The notes: a model not told the origin generated them from the sequence alone. DNA of 64,000 nucleotides from Streptomyces anulatus (GCF_014650675.1 NZ_BMVK01000009.1:265985-329984); one strand, 5' to 3'; shown: positions 45,665 to 55,340, counted from the stretch's first letter. Program-made: numbers and translations.

Positions 45665-45985
45665 TCACCGGGCGGTGCGGTGGTGTTCGGCGTTGATGCG
45701 CTGGGCTTCTTCGAGCTGGTCTTCGAGGATGACGATGCGGCAGGCTGCCTCGATGGGGGTGCCGGCGTCGACGAGTTCGCGGGCGCGGGCGGCGATGCGC
45801 AGCTGGTAGCGGGAGTAGCGGCGGTGGCCGCCCTCGGAGCGCAGGGGTGTGATGAGGCGGGCTTCGCCGATCGCGCGGAGGAACCCTTGTGTGGTGTTGA
45901 GCATCTCGGCGGCCCGGCCCATGGTGTAGGCGGGGTAGTCGTCGTCATCGAGACGGCCGAACGAATCGTTTGCTGTCATTTGCAC
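45665..45985 (-). CDS. MerR-like HTH regulator, short
   Basis: 106 residues. MerR-type DNA-binding core: YTMGRAAEMLNTTQGFLRAIGEARLITPLRSEGGHRRYSRYQLRIAARARELVDAGTPIEAACRIVILEDQLEEAQ, with a short coiled-coil tail and no effector domain. Such minimal MerR proteins in streptomycetes regulate nearby stress genes. The ATG lies 22 bp from a 32-bp perfect palindrome, a likely control element. Confidence 0.85.
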   Translation of the reverse strand: MQMTANDSFGRLDDDDYPAYTMGRAAEMLNTTQGFLRAIGEARLITPLRSEGGHRRYSRYQLRIAARARELVDAGTPIEAACRIVILEDQLEEAQRINAEHHRTAR

Positions 45986-46006
45986 CTCTCTGTGGAACGC
46001 ACTGGA

Positions 46007-46038
46007 GGGGCCCTGGTGCCATATGGCACCAGGGCCCC
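46007..46038. promoter_or_regulatory. 32-bp perfect palindrome upstream of the MerR-like gene
   Basis: GGGGCCCTGGTGCCAT directly followed by its reverse complement, with no spacer and no mismatch. It sits 22 bp upstream of the regulator start on its coding strand. Possible roles: operator, or a very stable hairpin in the 5' leader. No T-run follows, so a terminator is less likely. Confidence 0.8.
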
Positions 46039-46781
46039 GAAGGAACTGCTACACCATCGGCCGGCCGTGATCGGCTGCGCCGGCTCTGTGTTTCCGCATG
46101 CCCGCCTCAGGGGGAGAGTTCGGGGGTTGCGGGGATCGCGGTTGCTTGACCGGAGACCACCTCACTATCGATGTCCTGCGGTACCCGGGCCCACGTCCTG
46201 CACCCGGGCGATCCTGATGGCGCCCAACTCCTCCGTTCTTCCCTCTTGATCAACTGCTTGCGTACTGCCGGTGACCTGAACAAGCGTCACTCTTCGGCAG
46301 CCAGCCCCGTCGCCTGTCCTGCGTCTGCTCTGGCTTGGAACCCCACTGCCGAACCTCCCGGTGCGCGCGTCCGCAGCCGACGCCTTCACCGAGGTGCTGC
46401 TCCTGCTTCACTGCCGGGTACTGCCACTGCGTGAACTGCGGTACTTCTCACGGCGGCCCCTGATCACCGCGGGCCACCTGGTCCGGTCGTCAGTCCCGTC
46501 GCCTTCCTGCAACAACCCTGGCTCCGGAACTCCACCACCGAACCGTCCTGCGCACTGCAACTGCGTGTACTGCTGCCCGCCAGTTCATCTCTGCCGGGCC
46601 CTGCTGATCTCGGCTACGAGAGAAACCATAACCACGCCCCCGCCGAATGTCTACTGTGGCCAACACAGATTTTCCGTGGCTCAACAGAGAGGTAGTCAGG
46701 CCCTGTGGACTAAGAAGGGCGGGGCGGGGCACAGGGGACAACCTGGGCAGGACCAGATTGGGACGAGCAGAGGAGACCAGG
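46039..46781. other. No gene recognised
   Basis: About 740 bp with irregular codon structure in all frames. ACTGC-containing phrases recur (for example around 46254, 46408, 46434 and 46551) without clear order. Probably decayed sequence plus the promoter of the ATPase gene. Confidence 0.4.
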
Positions 46782-47183
46782 ATGAACCCGACGAACACGA
46801 TGCACGTCGACGCCACCGCCCTCCGCCCCACGACCACTGTCGCCGATGCGCGGGAGAAGGCCCGGAGCTTCCTCGAAGCCCTCCCGGAGCCGGCCGCCGC
46901 CCCCGATACGGCCGACACCGTGATCCTGGTCGTCTCCGAACTCGTCACCAACGCCCTGCGCCACGGTGGCGGCACCTACACCCTCCGCCTGACCGCCCAC
47001 CCCGACCTCATCGAAGTGGCCGTCGACGACCCCAGCCCACACGTCCCGCACACGCGCACCCCCGACCTGACCGGTGCCACCGGCGGCTTCGGCTGGCGCA
47101 TGGTCACCCACCTCGCCCGCACCACCGCGGTCATCCACCGGCCCGCCGGCGGCAAGACCGTCAGCGCCTTCCTCGCCCGATAG
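46782..47183 (+). CDS. Anti-sigma-type ATP-binding protein (HATPase, RsbW/SpoIIAB-like)
   Basis: 133 residues from ATG 46782 (AGGAGACCAGG). GHKL ATPase: N-box VVSELVTNALRHGGG (around 62-76), G1 VAVDDPSPHVP, G2 TGGFGWRMVTHLA. Such short proteins are serine kinases/anti-sigma factors in Streptomyces and work opposite PP2C phosphatases such as those at 38985 and 55341. No partner gene is adjacent. Confidence 0.85.
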   Translation: MNPTNTMHVDATALRPTTTVADAREKARSFLEALPEPAAAPDTADTVILVVSELVTNALRHGGGTYTLRLTAHPDLIEVAVDDPSPHVPHTRTPDLTGATGGFGWRMVTHLARTTAVIHRPAGGKTVSAFLAR

Positions 47184-47563
47184 CACTCCGACGCCCGTGG
47201 CTGGAGTGGGGGCGCTGCGGTGGTGGGCCAAGGGCTCCCCGAGTAGGCCCTACGGAGGGACGGGGGCGGTGGGCTGATGAAGATGCGGGTTGTCCGACCC
47301 AGCGTGAGGATCACAAGTAGGGGCGGCAGCCGAGGCATGTCCGAGCGGGTCGCCGGAGGGAAGCGAGCCATCCGCCCCGGCTGGCCACCGGAGCAGAGTT
47401 TCCCACCGAGTGGGCGTGTCCGTTTCGCCCCTTGACCACCCCTTAACCGCCTGATCTGTCCACTCTCCGGGTGGTGACCCCCGATGGGCTCCACTCCACT
47501 CGGTGCCACCGCCTCGGACACTGCCTGAGCGCATCGAGTGGATGGCGAAGTCCTCGTGGCCGC
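47184..47563. other. No gene recognised
   Basis: About 380 bp. No family recognised in any frame. Confidence 0.4.
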
Positions 47564-48893
47564 TCATCCACGGCGGCGGCCGCGCCCGGTGCGGCGCCAG
47601 CTCGCCCGGCCTGCGGGGTACTGCCGTGAGCGGGAGCGGCGTCGGACGGGTGACATCTTCGACATCGGGTACAGCGCCGTGCGCAGCCGAGCCGCGTCGG
47701 CGAGCTGCTCCAGGCGCTCATGCTGCGCGGGTGACAGGTGCGGCAGCGTCGGGGCAACGATGAGGCCTCCGTGCTCGAAGGGAGCGGTCCCCCGCACCCT
47801 CGCTGCCCCTCGGTGATCTCGGCAATGAGTGGACCGGTCGCGTCCCGGTGCCTGGGCCGGTGACTTCGACGCTCGTCCCGCCCGGCGGGCCCGTGCGGGC
47901 TGGCTGTCCCGGCTGGAAGCCCTGGCCTTGGTCCTGGCCGGGCTGCTGGTGCTGCTGCTCGTGCTCCTGGCGGTGCCGGTCGACCGGTATGGCCGGGTCG
48001 GCGGCCGGGGTCTGTCCGTCCTCGATGGCGCGGCGGGCGTTGGCCGCGCGGGTGATGGCAGCGAGGCGCTCCAGGTTCTCCGGTGTTCGCAGCCACGTCG
48101 CCGGGTCGGTCGTACGGCCCTCAAGATACTCCTCGGGCATCGCGGCATGCTGGTGGGCGTGGACGGCGGCCGCCCGCTGCGCCGGTGTGAGGGCGGCTTC
48201 CCGGCCGGGGTGGTCGACGGCGTGCGGCGGGTCTGACGCCGGGTCGTGGAACTGATCGTCGGTGTGCGCGGCGGGCGACGTCGTCGCGGCCGGGGCGTCG
48301 TCCTGCTAGGTGGGCGGTGTACGGGCGGCGCGGATCGCGTTGCGTACGACGAGGCTGGCGACCCGGGCCCGCTCGTACCGGGACGACTCCCGGGGCGGTT
48401 TGCGGTCGGTTCCGGCGATCCACCACCGGTCGGGTGCGGCGAAGTCAGCGGTGTAGAAGAGCTGGTCGGCAGTCGGGGTCGGCCGGCCGGGCTGGGGAAC
48501 GGTGGACTGACGGGTGTGGTCGGCCAGGGCGCGGCCTGCGATGTAGTCGTCCAGGCCGCGGGTGAACTCCTGGCCGCGCAGGGTCTCCAGCAGATGCCGG
48601 CGGGCCTCGGCCAGGACATGGCGGCGGGCGAAGTTCCTGCGGACGGTGAAGACGACCGCGGACAGCACGGTGTCGACGTGCGGATCCACCCGCGCCCGGA
48701 TCGCTGCCCCGACCGCCCGGCAGCAGTGCAGGAGCCCGTCGATCATCTGCTTGCCGAACTTCACGTGCGCGGAGGACCGCCACCGGACGAGCAGTTGCTC
48801 CAGTGGGCGCGGGGTTTTCTTCTCGGGGCGGGTGTCCTGCGCTGCCTGCCACCCCAGACCGTGGCGGGCCTTCTCGCCGGGCCCGGCCCGCAC
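47564..48893 (-). pseudogene. Decayed mobile-element protein (C-terminal part), in-frame stop and frameshift
   Basis: Continuous minus frame from 48893 (no start; the 5' end is at the breakpoint with the dehydrogenase) encodes LLVRWRSSAHVKFGKQMIDGLLHCCRAVGAAIRARVDPHVDTVL, 'FARRHVLAEARRHLLETLRGQEFTRGLDDYIAGRALADHTRQ', 'TADQLFYTADFAAPDRWWIAG'. A TAG at 48306-48308 then interrupts it; the same frame continues with QRAAAVHAHQHAAMPEEYLEGRTTDPATWLRTPENLERLAAI to about 47780, after which another frame continues GGLIVAPTLPHLSPAQHERLEQLADAA. I think it is the C-terminal part of a large transfer/mobilisation-type protein, but the family is not certain. It is clearly not functional. Confidence 0.5.
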
Positions 48894-49494
48894 CCTTGAG
48901 CACAGCGGAGTACGCGGCCATCAGGCCGACCAGCCCCGCCCCGAAGACCACGGTCTGGTCGCCCGGCTTCACCCCGGCCATCTGCGTGGCGTGGTAGCCC
49001 GTCGGGAAGATGTCCGCGAGCATCACGTAGTCCTTCTGCCGCTCGGCCGCGTCCTCACCGAGCCGGAGCGCATTGAAGTCACCGAACGGAACGCGCAGGT
49101 ACTCCGCCTGGCCACCTGCGTACGGCCTCATCTCGGCGAAGCCGTACGCCGCTCCCGCCATGGCAGGTTCCGGCTGCATGGTGAGGCAGTAGTTCGTCAG
49201 CCCCCGCTCGCACTGCTTGCAGAATCCGCACGCGATGTTGAAGGGCAGGCCTACGTACTCTCCCACCTTCACCTTGCTGACCCCGGAGCCGACTTCCACC
49301 ACCTCGCCCATGTTCTCGTGCCCGAGGCTGCGCCCCTGCTCGAAGGGCGTACGTCCCTCGTACATGTGCAGGTCCGAGGCGCAGATGTTCGTGGAGGTGA
49401 TCCGGACGATGATGTCGTTGGGATGTTCGATCCGGGCATCGGGGACCTCGCTGACGCTGACGTCGTGCGGGCCGTTGTACACCACTGCCTTCAT
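48894..49494 (-). pseudogene. Glutathione-independent formaldehyde-dehydrogenase-like gene, 3' part lost
   Basis: First ~200 residues of a ~390-residue zinc alcohol dehydrogenase: MKAVVYNGPHDVSVSEVPDAR, ICASDLHMYEGRTPFEQGRSLGHENMGEV (catalytic zinc), ACGFCKQCERGLTNYC (four-Cys structural zinc), GGQAEYLRVPFGDFN, and the start of the cofactor site VFGAGLVGLMAAYSAVLKG. At about 48894 it passes without gap into the mobile-element frame, so the cofactor domain is missing and the protein should be inactive. The frame stays open into the mobile-element DNA to 48445. Confidence 0.85.
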
Positions 49495-49709
49495 GTCGAG
49501 CCACGCTTCCCGACCACTCGGCCACGGCCCCGAGACACCGTCCCCGGCGGCGGGGCGCGGGTGATCCGCTCACTTCTCCAGGGCACCCGCTGCGGCCGCT
49601 CATCGACGCCGGTCCGCGCCGGGCTCATGCAATGCAGTGTGTCACCGGCCTGACAGCGTGGCGAAACGCCCGACGAGCCGCAAAGGGCTGCTTGTCCCGG
49701 CACCTTCGG

Positions 49710-52181
49710 TCAGGAACGCGCGAGCCTGGCCGCGAGGTAGCGCGCGGTGGCGCTGCGGCGGGCCTTCGCCACCTTGGCCGGCGGGCCCGCGGCGACCACT
49801 CGCCCGCCAGCGTCGCCGCCGCCCGGCCCGAGGTCGATGACCCAGTCGGCGGTGACGATCGTGTCCAGGTCGTGCTCGACGAGGACGACCGTGTTGCCCG
49901 CGTCGACGAGGCGGTGCAGCTGTCGCAGCAGCAGTGCGATGTCCGAGGGGTGCAGCCCCGCCGTGGGTTCGTCGAGGAGGTAGAGCGCGTGGCCGCGGCG
50001 GGCTCGCTGCAGCTCGGTGGCCAGTTTGATGCGTTGCGCCTCACCACCGCTGAGCTCCGTCGCGGGCTGCCCCAGCCGCAGGTACCCCAGTCCTACCTCG
50101 CGCAACGTCTCCAGACTGCGGGAGGCAGCCGGGACGGCGGACAGGAACTTGGCGGCGGCGTCGACGGACATCCCCAGGACTTCCGCGATGTTCTTGCCAC
50201 GGTAGGTGACTTCCAGCGTTTCGGCGTTGTACCGGGCGCCCTGGCAGGTCGGGCACGGCGCGTAGGTACCAGGCAGGAACAGCAGTTCCACCGCGACGAA
50301 TCCTTCGCCCTGACAGGTCTCGCACCGCCCTTCAGCCACGTTGAAAGAGAACCGGCCAGCCGAGTAGCCGCGCGCCTTGGCCTCATCCGTCGCCGCGTAC
50401 AGCTTGCGCACCGCGTCGAACATCCCCGTGTACGTGGCCAGATTGGACCGGGGAGTACGGCCGATGGGCCGTTGGTCGACCCGGACCAGCCGGTCGAACG
50501 CCTCGACCCCCGACGCGTCCTGGACGTCGACCTCCAGCTGCGCCTCGTCGGGCTCCTCGGGTACGAGGCCGAGGTGGCTGCGGACGACCTCGGCGAGTAC
50601 CTGCGTGACCAGTGTCGATTTTCCGGAACCGGACACGCCCGTCACCGCCGTCAGTACGCACAGCGGTACGTCAACGGACACGTCGTGCAGATTGTGGCGG
50701 GAGACGCCGCTCAGGTGCAGCCAGCCGTGCGGTGTGCGCGGCCGGTGATCGAGGGGTTTGGCGCGCCCGAACAGGTACTGGCTCGTGGCCGACTCCTCCA
50801 CCTGCTCAAGACCGGCGACGGGGCCGCTGTACAGCACGCGCCCGCCGCCCTCGCCCGCGCCGGGGCCGATGTCGACCACCCAGTCCGCACGCCGTACGAC
50901 GTCCATGTCGTGCTCCACGACGAACAGCGAATTGCCCGCCGCCTTGAGGCGGTCCAGTACGTCCAGCAGCGTTTCCGCGTCAGCCGGGTGCAGGCCCGCG
51001 GAAGGTTCGTCGAGGACATAGACGACGCCGAACAACCCCGAGCGCAGCTGCGTGGCGATCCGCAGGCGCTGCGCCTCGCCGGGCGACAGAGTCGTCGAGC
51101 GGCGCCCGAGGCTGAGATATCCCAGGCCCAGGTCGAGCAGTACGTCGATCCGCGCAACCAGATCGCTGCAGATCCGGACCGCGGCCTCGGTCGTCTCGCC
51201 GGATCGGGCCGTCGACGTGGTGGCGTCGGCCTCGGACCGCCCCGTGACGGGCCGCAGCAGCGCAGCGACCTCGGCGAGCGGCATCGCGTTGATTTCGGCG
51301 ATGGAACGTCCGGCGAAGGTCACAGCGAGCGCCTCGGGCCGCAGTCCGCTGCCGTGACACTCAGGGCAGGGCACGCTCCTGACGAACCGGAGCGCCCGTT
51401 CGCGCATCTTCTCGCTCCTGGAGTCGGCAAGGACATGCATGACGTGCTTGCGGGCGCTCCAGAACTTGCCCTGGTAGCCGTAGTCGACGCGGTCCTCTTC
51501 CGGCTCGATGTACACGGAGGGCTGCTCATCGGTGTACAGCAGCCAGTCCCGGTCCTTCTTCCTGAGCCCGCGCCACGGTCGGTCGATGTCGATCCCCAGG
51601 CCATGGACAACGCTGCGCAGGTTGGCGCCCTGCCAGGCGCCCGGCCAGGCGGCGATCGCCCCGTCGCGGATGCTCAGTGAGGGGTCCGGGACGAGCAGGT
51701 CCTCGGCGACGTCGTGGACGACTCCCAGCCCGTGGCATTGCGGGCATGCGCCGACCGCGGTGTTGGGTGAGAACGACTCGGCTTCCAGCCGTGCGGCCCG
51801 GGGCGGATAGGTGCCGGCGCGGGAGTACAGCATGCGCAGCAGGTTGGACAGCGTGGTGATCGTGCCGACCGTCGAGCGCGAACTGGGCGCCCCGCGTCGC
51901 TGCTGCAGGGCCACCGCCGGTGGCAGTCCGGTGATTTCCTGCACGTGCGGTGCACCGACCTGTTGCAACAGCCGTCGGGCGTAGGGTGCCACGGACTCGA
52001 AGTAGCGCCGCTGCGCCTCGGCGTAGAGCGTGCCGAACGCGAGCGAGGACTTGCCGGAACCGGAGACGCCCGTGAAGGCGACCATCGCGTCCCGCGGAAC
52101 GTCGACATCGATGTCCCGCAGGTTGTTCTCACTCGCACCCCGGACATGCACAAAGGGGTCGGTCGCGTCCTCGTTCACCAT
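49710..52181 (-). CDS. UvrA-like ABC ATPase lacking the UvrB-binding region (UvrA2/DrrC-type)
   Basis: 823 residues from ATG 52181 (GTG 52178 has better spacing from CAGGA). Two ABC units with Walker A GVSGSGKSSLAFG and GVSGSGKSTL, signatures LSPGEAQRLRIATQ and LSGGEAQRIKLATEL, and Walker B VYVLDEPSAGLHP and LYLLDEPTAGLHP. Zinc-finger pairs CPQC/CPEC-like and CETC...CPTC are present. After LRMLYSRAGTYPP the chain goes directly to FSPNTAVGACPQCHG; canonical UvrA has about 120 residues there that bind UvrB. So it is a short UvrA of the kind linked to resistance to DNA-binding drugs rather than general excision repair. Confidence 0.9.
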   Translation of the reverse strand: MVNEDATDPFVHVRGASENNLRDIDVDVPRDAMVAFTGVSGSGKSSLAFGTLYAEAQRRYFESVAPYARRLLQQVGAPHVQEITGLPPAVALQQRRGAPSSRSTVGTITTLSNLLRMLYSRAGTYPPRAARLEAESFSPNTAVGACPQCHGLGVVHDVAEDLLVPDPSLSIRDGAIAAWPGAWQGANLRSVVHGLGIDIDRPWRGLRKKDRDWLLYTDEQPSVYIEPEEDRVDYGYQGKFWSARKHVMHVLADSRSEKMRERALRFVRSVPCPECHGSGLRPEALAVTFAGRSIAEINAMPLAEVAALLRPVTGRSEADATTSTARSGETTEAAVRICSDLVARIDVLLDLGLGYLSLGRRSTTLSPGEAQRLRIATQLRSGLFGVVYVLDEPSAGLHPADAETLLDVLDRLKAAGNSLFVVEHDMDVVRRADWVVDIGPGAGEGGGRVLYSGPVAGLEQVEESATSQYLFGRAKPLDHRPRTPHGWLHLSGVSRHNLHDVSVDVPLCVLTAVTGVSGSGKSTLVTQVLAEVVRSHLGLVPEEPDEAQLEVDVQDASGVEAFDRLVRVDQRPIGRTPRSNLATYTGMFDAVRKLYAATDEAKARGYSAGRFSFNVAEGRCETCQGEGFVAVELLFLPGTYAPCPTCQGARYNAETLEVTYRGKNIAEVLGMSVDAAAKFLSAVPAASRSLETLREVGLGYLRLGQPATELSGGEAQRIKLATELQRARRGHALYLLDEPTAGLHPSDIALLLRQLHRLVDAGNTVVLVEHDLDTIVTADWVIDLGPGGGDAGGRVVAAGPPAKVAKARRSATARYLAARLARS

Positions 52182-52373
52182 TCCTGAGTACCTGATCGCG
52201 CCGGAAACCGCGCGACAGGCACCTCGCTCACCATGAGCGACCACTGACATTGATACTCGTAGCGGGTTTCCGGCGGTCGTGGCTCTGCCACTGACTGGGG
52301 CCTTGCTGGGCTGTCTTCAGGTTGTACCGTCCGGCTGGCGGGGCCCGTTTTTCCATGGCTCCGGCCAGGTCGT

Positions 52374-52948
52374 TCAGCCGGAGACGGCGACGCCTGCTTG
52401 GCGGAAGTCCTTCAGGGTCGACGCTGTCGTCTCAGGGGCTACGCCGACGGAGTAGTCCAGCAGGACGCGGGCGCGGAGTCCGGCCTTGAGCGCGTCCAGC
52501 GCGGTCGCCCGCACGCAGTGGTCGGTGGCGATGCCGACGACGTCGACGTTCTCCACCCCGCGGGCGCGCAGCCAGTCCGCCAGGGGCGTGCCCTGGTCGT
52601 CGGCGCCTTCGAAGCCGCTCTTGGAAGCGCTGTGGGCTCCTTGAAGAAGACGGCGTCGACCTTGCCGCCGGCGGCGGTCGGGGCGAAGTGGGGGTGGAAC
52701 TCGCCTCCCTCGCCTCCCGCCACGCAGTGGACGGGGAAACTGTCTTTGTAGTCGGGGGTCTCAGAAAAGTAGCTTCCCGGGTCGATGTGGTGGTCCCTGG
52801 TCGCGACGACGTATTGGTAGTCGGTGCCTGCGGTCAGTTCCACCAGCCCGGCGATCAGTGTGGCGACCCGAGCGCCGCCCGCGACAGGGACGCTGCCTCC
52901 CTCGCAGAAGTAGTTCTGCACGTCCACGACGATCAGGCCTCGGCTCAT
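52374..52948 (-). pseudogene. pncA: Nicotinamidase (PncA-like), one frameshift
   Basis: ATG at 52948: MSRGLIVVDVQNYFCEGGSV (catalytic Asp9), YVVATRDHHIDPGSYFS, FPVHCVAGGEGGEFHP, VDAVFFKEP (Lys). Here the frame breaks at about 52632: GAGCCCACAGCG is read where GAGCCNCACAGC would keep EPHSASKSGFEGADDQG. The rest is in another frame: VENVDVVGIATDHCVRATALDALKAG (catalytic Cys) to the stop at 52374. One added base would restore a normal 190-residue nicotinamidase (nicotinamide to nicotinate). Real deletion or sequencing error cannot be told apart. Confidence 0.85.
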
Positions 52949-53332
52949 CACACACACCCTTCAGCACGACGGATCACAAGAGAGATGGGAGACGCGTTCC
53001 GGGGTGCCGCAGCCACCGGGCGCAGGCACCCCGGAACAGGGCACAGCTACGGGGCAGGGGTGTAGCGGACGATGGTGTCCTCGCACGGGCCGTCGGCGTA
53101 GACCTTCAGCGCCTCCAGCTCACGGTCGTCCGCGGTGAGCTGCCAGCGGAGCTTGGTCGACACCCATTCCGCGACGTACCGGCACTGGGCGTCCGGGGAC
53201 GGCGGCATCCAGTCGGCCGGGTCCTGGTCGCTCTTCTGCCGGTTGGAGCGGGCCGTCACCGCGACGAGCGAGACGTGCGCCCCCTGGTCGTTCGCGTACG
53301 CCTCCCGCCGCGCCGGGGTCCAGGCGGAGGCT

Positions 53333-53797
53333 CCGACTGGCGGGGAGCGTCATTCCAGAGGTGCGGTACTCGGGGCTGCCCATGGGTCGTCGGGCTCAGC
53401 GGCTGCGGTCTCATCGACCCGGGTTGCATCGGTGGTGTCGTCCGGGCTGTCGCTGCGCACCGACGTGGCGAGGGCGTCGATCGTCTTCCTGGCCAGCAGC
53501 CGGATCTGTTGCTGTTGCTCCCAGCCTCGCAGCATCGGCCCAAACATCGCCGGGCCCGGGTCCAACGCCCACACATTTCCTGGCACGACCAGCTGAATCG
53601 CACCCGGCACATCGATAGTCCGCACGGCCACCCCCACGGTTGCACTTGATGCAACATCGTGGCGTTTACTGTCCATCACACGAGGCCAGACGCCTCGGCG
53701 TCACCTGTACGAGCTACTGCCCGCAGGTCTTCGACCAGGTCAGGACCGTGCCCGGCTGGCCCCACATTGATGCACCCGAAGCAACTCCGCCTACTTG
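53333..53797. mobile_element. ~465-bp insertion in the HNH nuclease gene
   Basis: Boundaries come from comparing with the uninserted copy near 60970: GGAGGCTCCGACT marks the left edge and CTCCGCCTACTTGGAGTCC the right. An imperfect 8-bp direct repeat CTCCGACT / CTCCGCCT flanks it. No transposase gene inside. It carries the small ORF 53350-53679 (-). Confidence 0.6.
53350..53679 (-). pseudogene. Small ORF in the insertion; possible tyrosine-integrase N-terminus
   Basis: 109 residues. VWALDPGPAMFGPMLRGWEQQQQIRLLARKTI resembles the N-terminal region of plasmid/integrative-element tyrosine recombinases in streptomycetes; the remaining 40 residues are low-complexity and acidic. No catalytic part. 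Family link is by eye only. Confidence 0.35.
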
Positions 53798-54469
53798 GAG
53801 TCCCAGGCCTCGGCGAGCGGCACCATGTGGTCGATGTCCAACGAGCCAGCGCTGGTGACCTCCTGGCCGTCGTAATACGAGACCCAGCTGCCGCCGGTCA
53901 GCTTGCAGCCGGCCTCCACCGTCGGCGCCACGACAGCCTCGGCCAGGAGGACTTCGTTACGGGTGCTGCACCCGTCGGCCTTGTCGTCGCCCGAGTTCCA
54001 GTGCTTGAAAGAGCTGCGGGTGTAGCCGGTGCGATTCTCCTCGGTCGCCTGCACCAGGCCGACCGCGTCGGCCAACGTCGTCACCTCCGCCGTCGGCGCG
54101 GCCTGCGCGGCGGGAACGGAGAGAAGGGGAACAAGGGCAAGGGAGAGTGCGCCGAAGCCGCGCACCAGGTTCTTGATCACCACGGCGTTCTACCGGCCGC
54201 ACGTCACCCCCGGTGAACCTCTTCCCCCGTGCTCACCCGCCCGGGGGAAGAGGTTCACCGCAGAAGCGCTCCGGCAGGCGCACACTCAGGCCGCAGGCAC
54301 GGGACCCGGTACCGGGAGCAGGGCCAGTCACCGGCACCAGGGTCCGGCCGTACGGACCTGTCCCGCGCACCCATACGGCACGGACTGCCTCGACCCCTAT
54401 CCAGCCCTCCGGCTGTCACGGCCTGGATCGGGCTGAGCCCGACGACCACGCGCTCGGCCGTCACGGGAC

Positions 54470-54930
54470 CTTCGCCGGTCGACCGGGCTCACCCAGGCAG
54501 CAAGCACCATCTGATCACCGACCGGCACGGAACACAGCTGGCTGTCTCCTTGACCAGCGGAAATCGCCACGACATCACCCAGCTCATGCCCCTGCTCGAC
54601 GCGATACCGCAGATCCGGGGGACTCGTGGGCGGCCTCGCCGACGGCCGAAGCGCGTGTTCGCCGACCCCGGCTACGACTACGACAAGTCCCGCCGACTTC
54701 TCAGAGCTCGAGGCATCACGCCGAAGATCGCCCGCAAAGGCACCGCCCACGGTTCCGGCCTAGGGAAGACCCCGTGGGTCGCCGAGCGGACCCTCGACTG
54801 GCCCCACCAGTTCAAATCAGCCAGGGCAAGCACCACACCCAGGCTCTGCTCTGCCTCGCCCGACGCCGGGCCGACGTCCTCTTCGCCATGCTCCGCGACG
54901 GAACCTTCTACGAACCTCAACCCGCCACCG
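54470..54930 (+). pseudogene. IS5-family transposase, 3' part, frameshifted
   Basis: Plus strand: GSKHHLITDRHGTQLAVSLTSGNRHDITQLMPLLDAIPQIRGTRGRPRRRPKRVFADPGYDYDKSRRLLRARGI (second catalytic Asp region), then HGSGLGKTPWVAERTLDWPHQFK, near the catalytic Glu block. After this a base loss puts the conserved tail in another frame. The first third is degraded too (about 54400-54470). Confidence 0.75.
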
Positions 54931-54956
54931 CCAGATGAGGAGGTCAAACCGGTCGG

Positions 54957-55190
54957 TCAGTCCTCCGGCCGCAACCGCTGACGAGCCGCCTCAAGCCGCC
55001 GGTCGTAATCGGGCGCGAACAGCTCGGGCAGTGCCTTGTCCAACGTCCCGGCGATCCGATGGATCGGCGCCCAGACCGCCGGATCGTCGACAACACGACT
55101 GAGGTCCGTCATCTGGAGCTTCTCCAGCCAATGAGACAGCACCAGCGCCTCATCAGCCGTGAGCTCGATCGTGATCTGACTATCGCCCAT
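54957..55190 (-). CDS. Small hypothetical protein, duplicated at 62.8 kb
   Basis: 77 residues from ATG 55190: MGDSQITIELTADEALVLSH, WLEKLQMTDLSRVVDDPAVW, APIHRIAGTLDKALPELFAP, DYDRRLEAARQRLRPED. Acidic and helical, without a recognised function. Similar short proteins accompany toxin/immunity-type loci in streptomycetes, but I cannot assign it. A truncated, more divergent copy lies at 62810-63100. Confidence 0.65.
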   Translation of the reverse strand: MGDSQITIELTADEALVLSHWLEKLQMTDLSRVVDDPAVWAPIHRIAGTLDKALPELFAPDYDRRLEAARQRLRPED

Positions 55191-55340
55191 GCTCGGCCCC
55201 ACCCTCGACCACCCGAACCTACTGGCCTCCGACCTTGACCAAAGACATAGGGGCCCCCGGCCCTCCTGCCCGCGGACTTGGCGGCGGAGGAAAATCTTGA
55301 GGGCTCCTAGGCCTCTGCCTGCAAGACAGATCACCGCCTC

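Larger units (their letters stand above)
53047..54183 (-). pseudogene. Secreted HNH nuclease (DUF1524-like), split by an insertion
   Basis: N-terminal part from ATG 54183: signal peptide MVIKNLVRGFGALSLALVPL to AAQAAP, then GYTRSSFKHWNSGDDKADGCSTRNEVLLAEAV, WVSYYDGQEVTSAGSLDIDHMVPLAEAWDS (HNH-type D-x-DH). A ~465-bp insertion (about 53333-53797) follows, then the C-terminal part AYANDQGAHVSLVAVTARSNRQKSDQDPADWMPPS ... CEDTIVRYTPAP to the stop at 53047. Without the insertion it would be a ~210-residue exported nuclease like the copy at 60694-61360. Intact relatives are common secreted HNH family nucleases of Streptomyces. Confidence 0.85.

Noticed and set aside
46490..46975. Minus-strand ORF overlapping the anti-sigma-type ATPase
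   Set aside because: The opposite strand has a clear GHKL domain with a good ribosome site.
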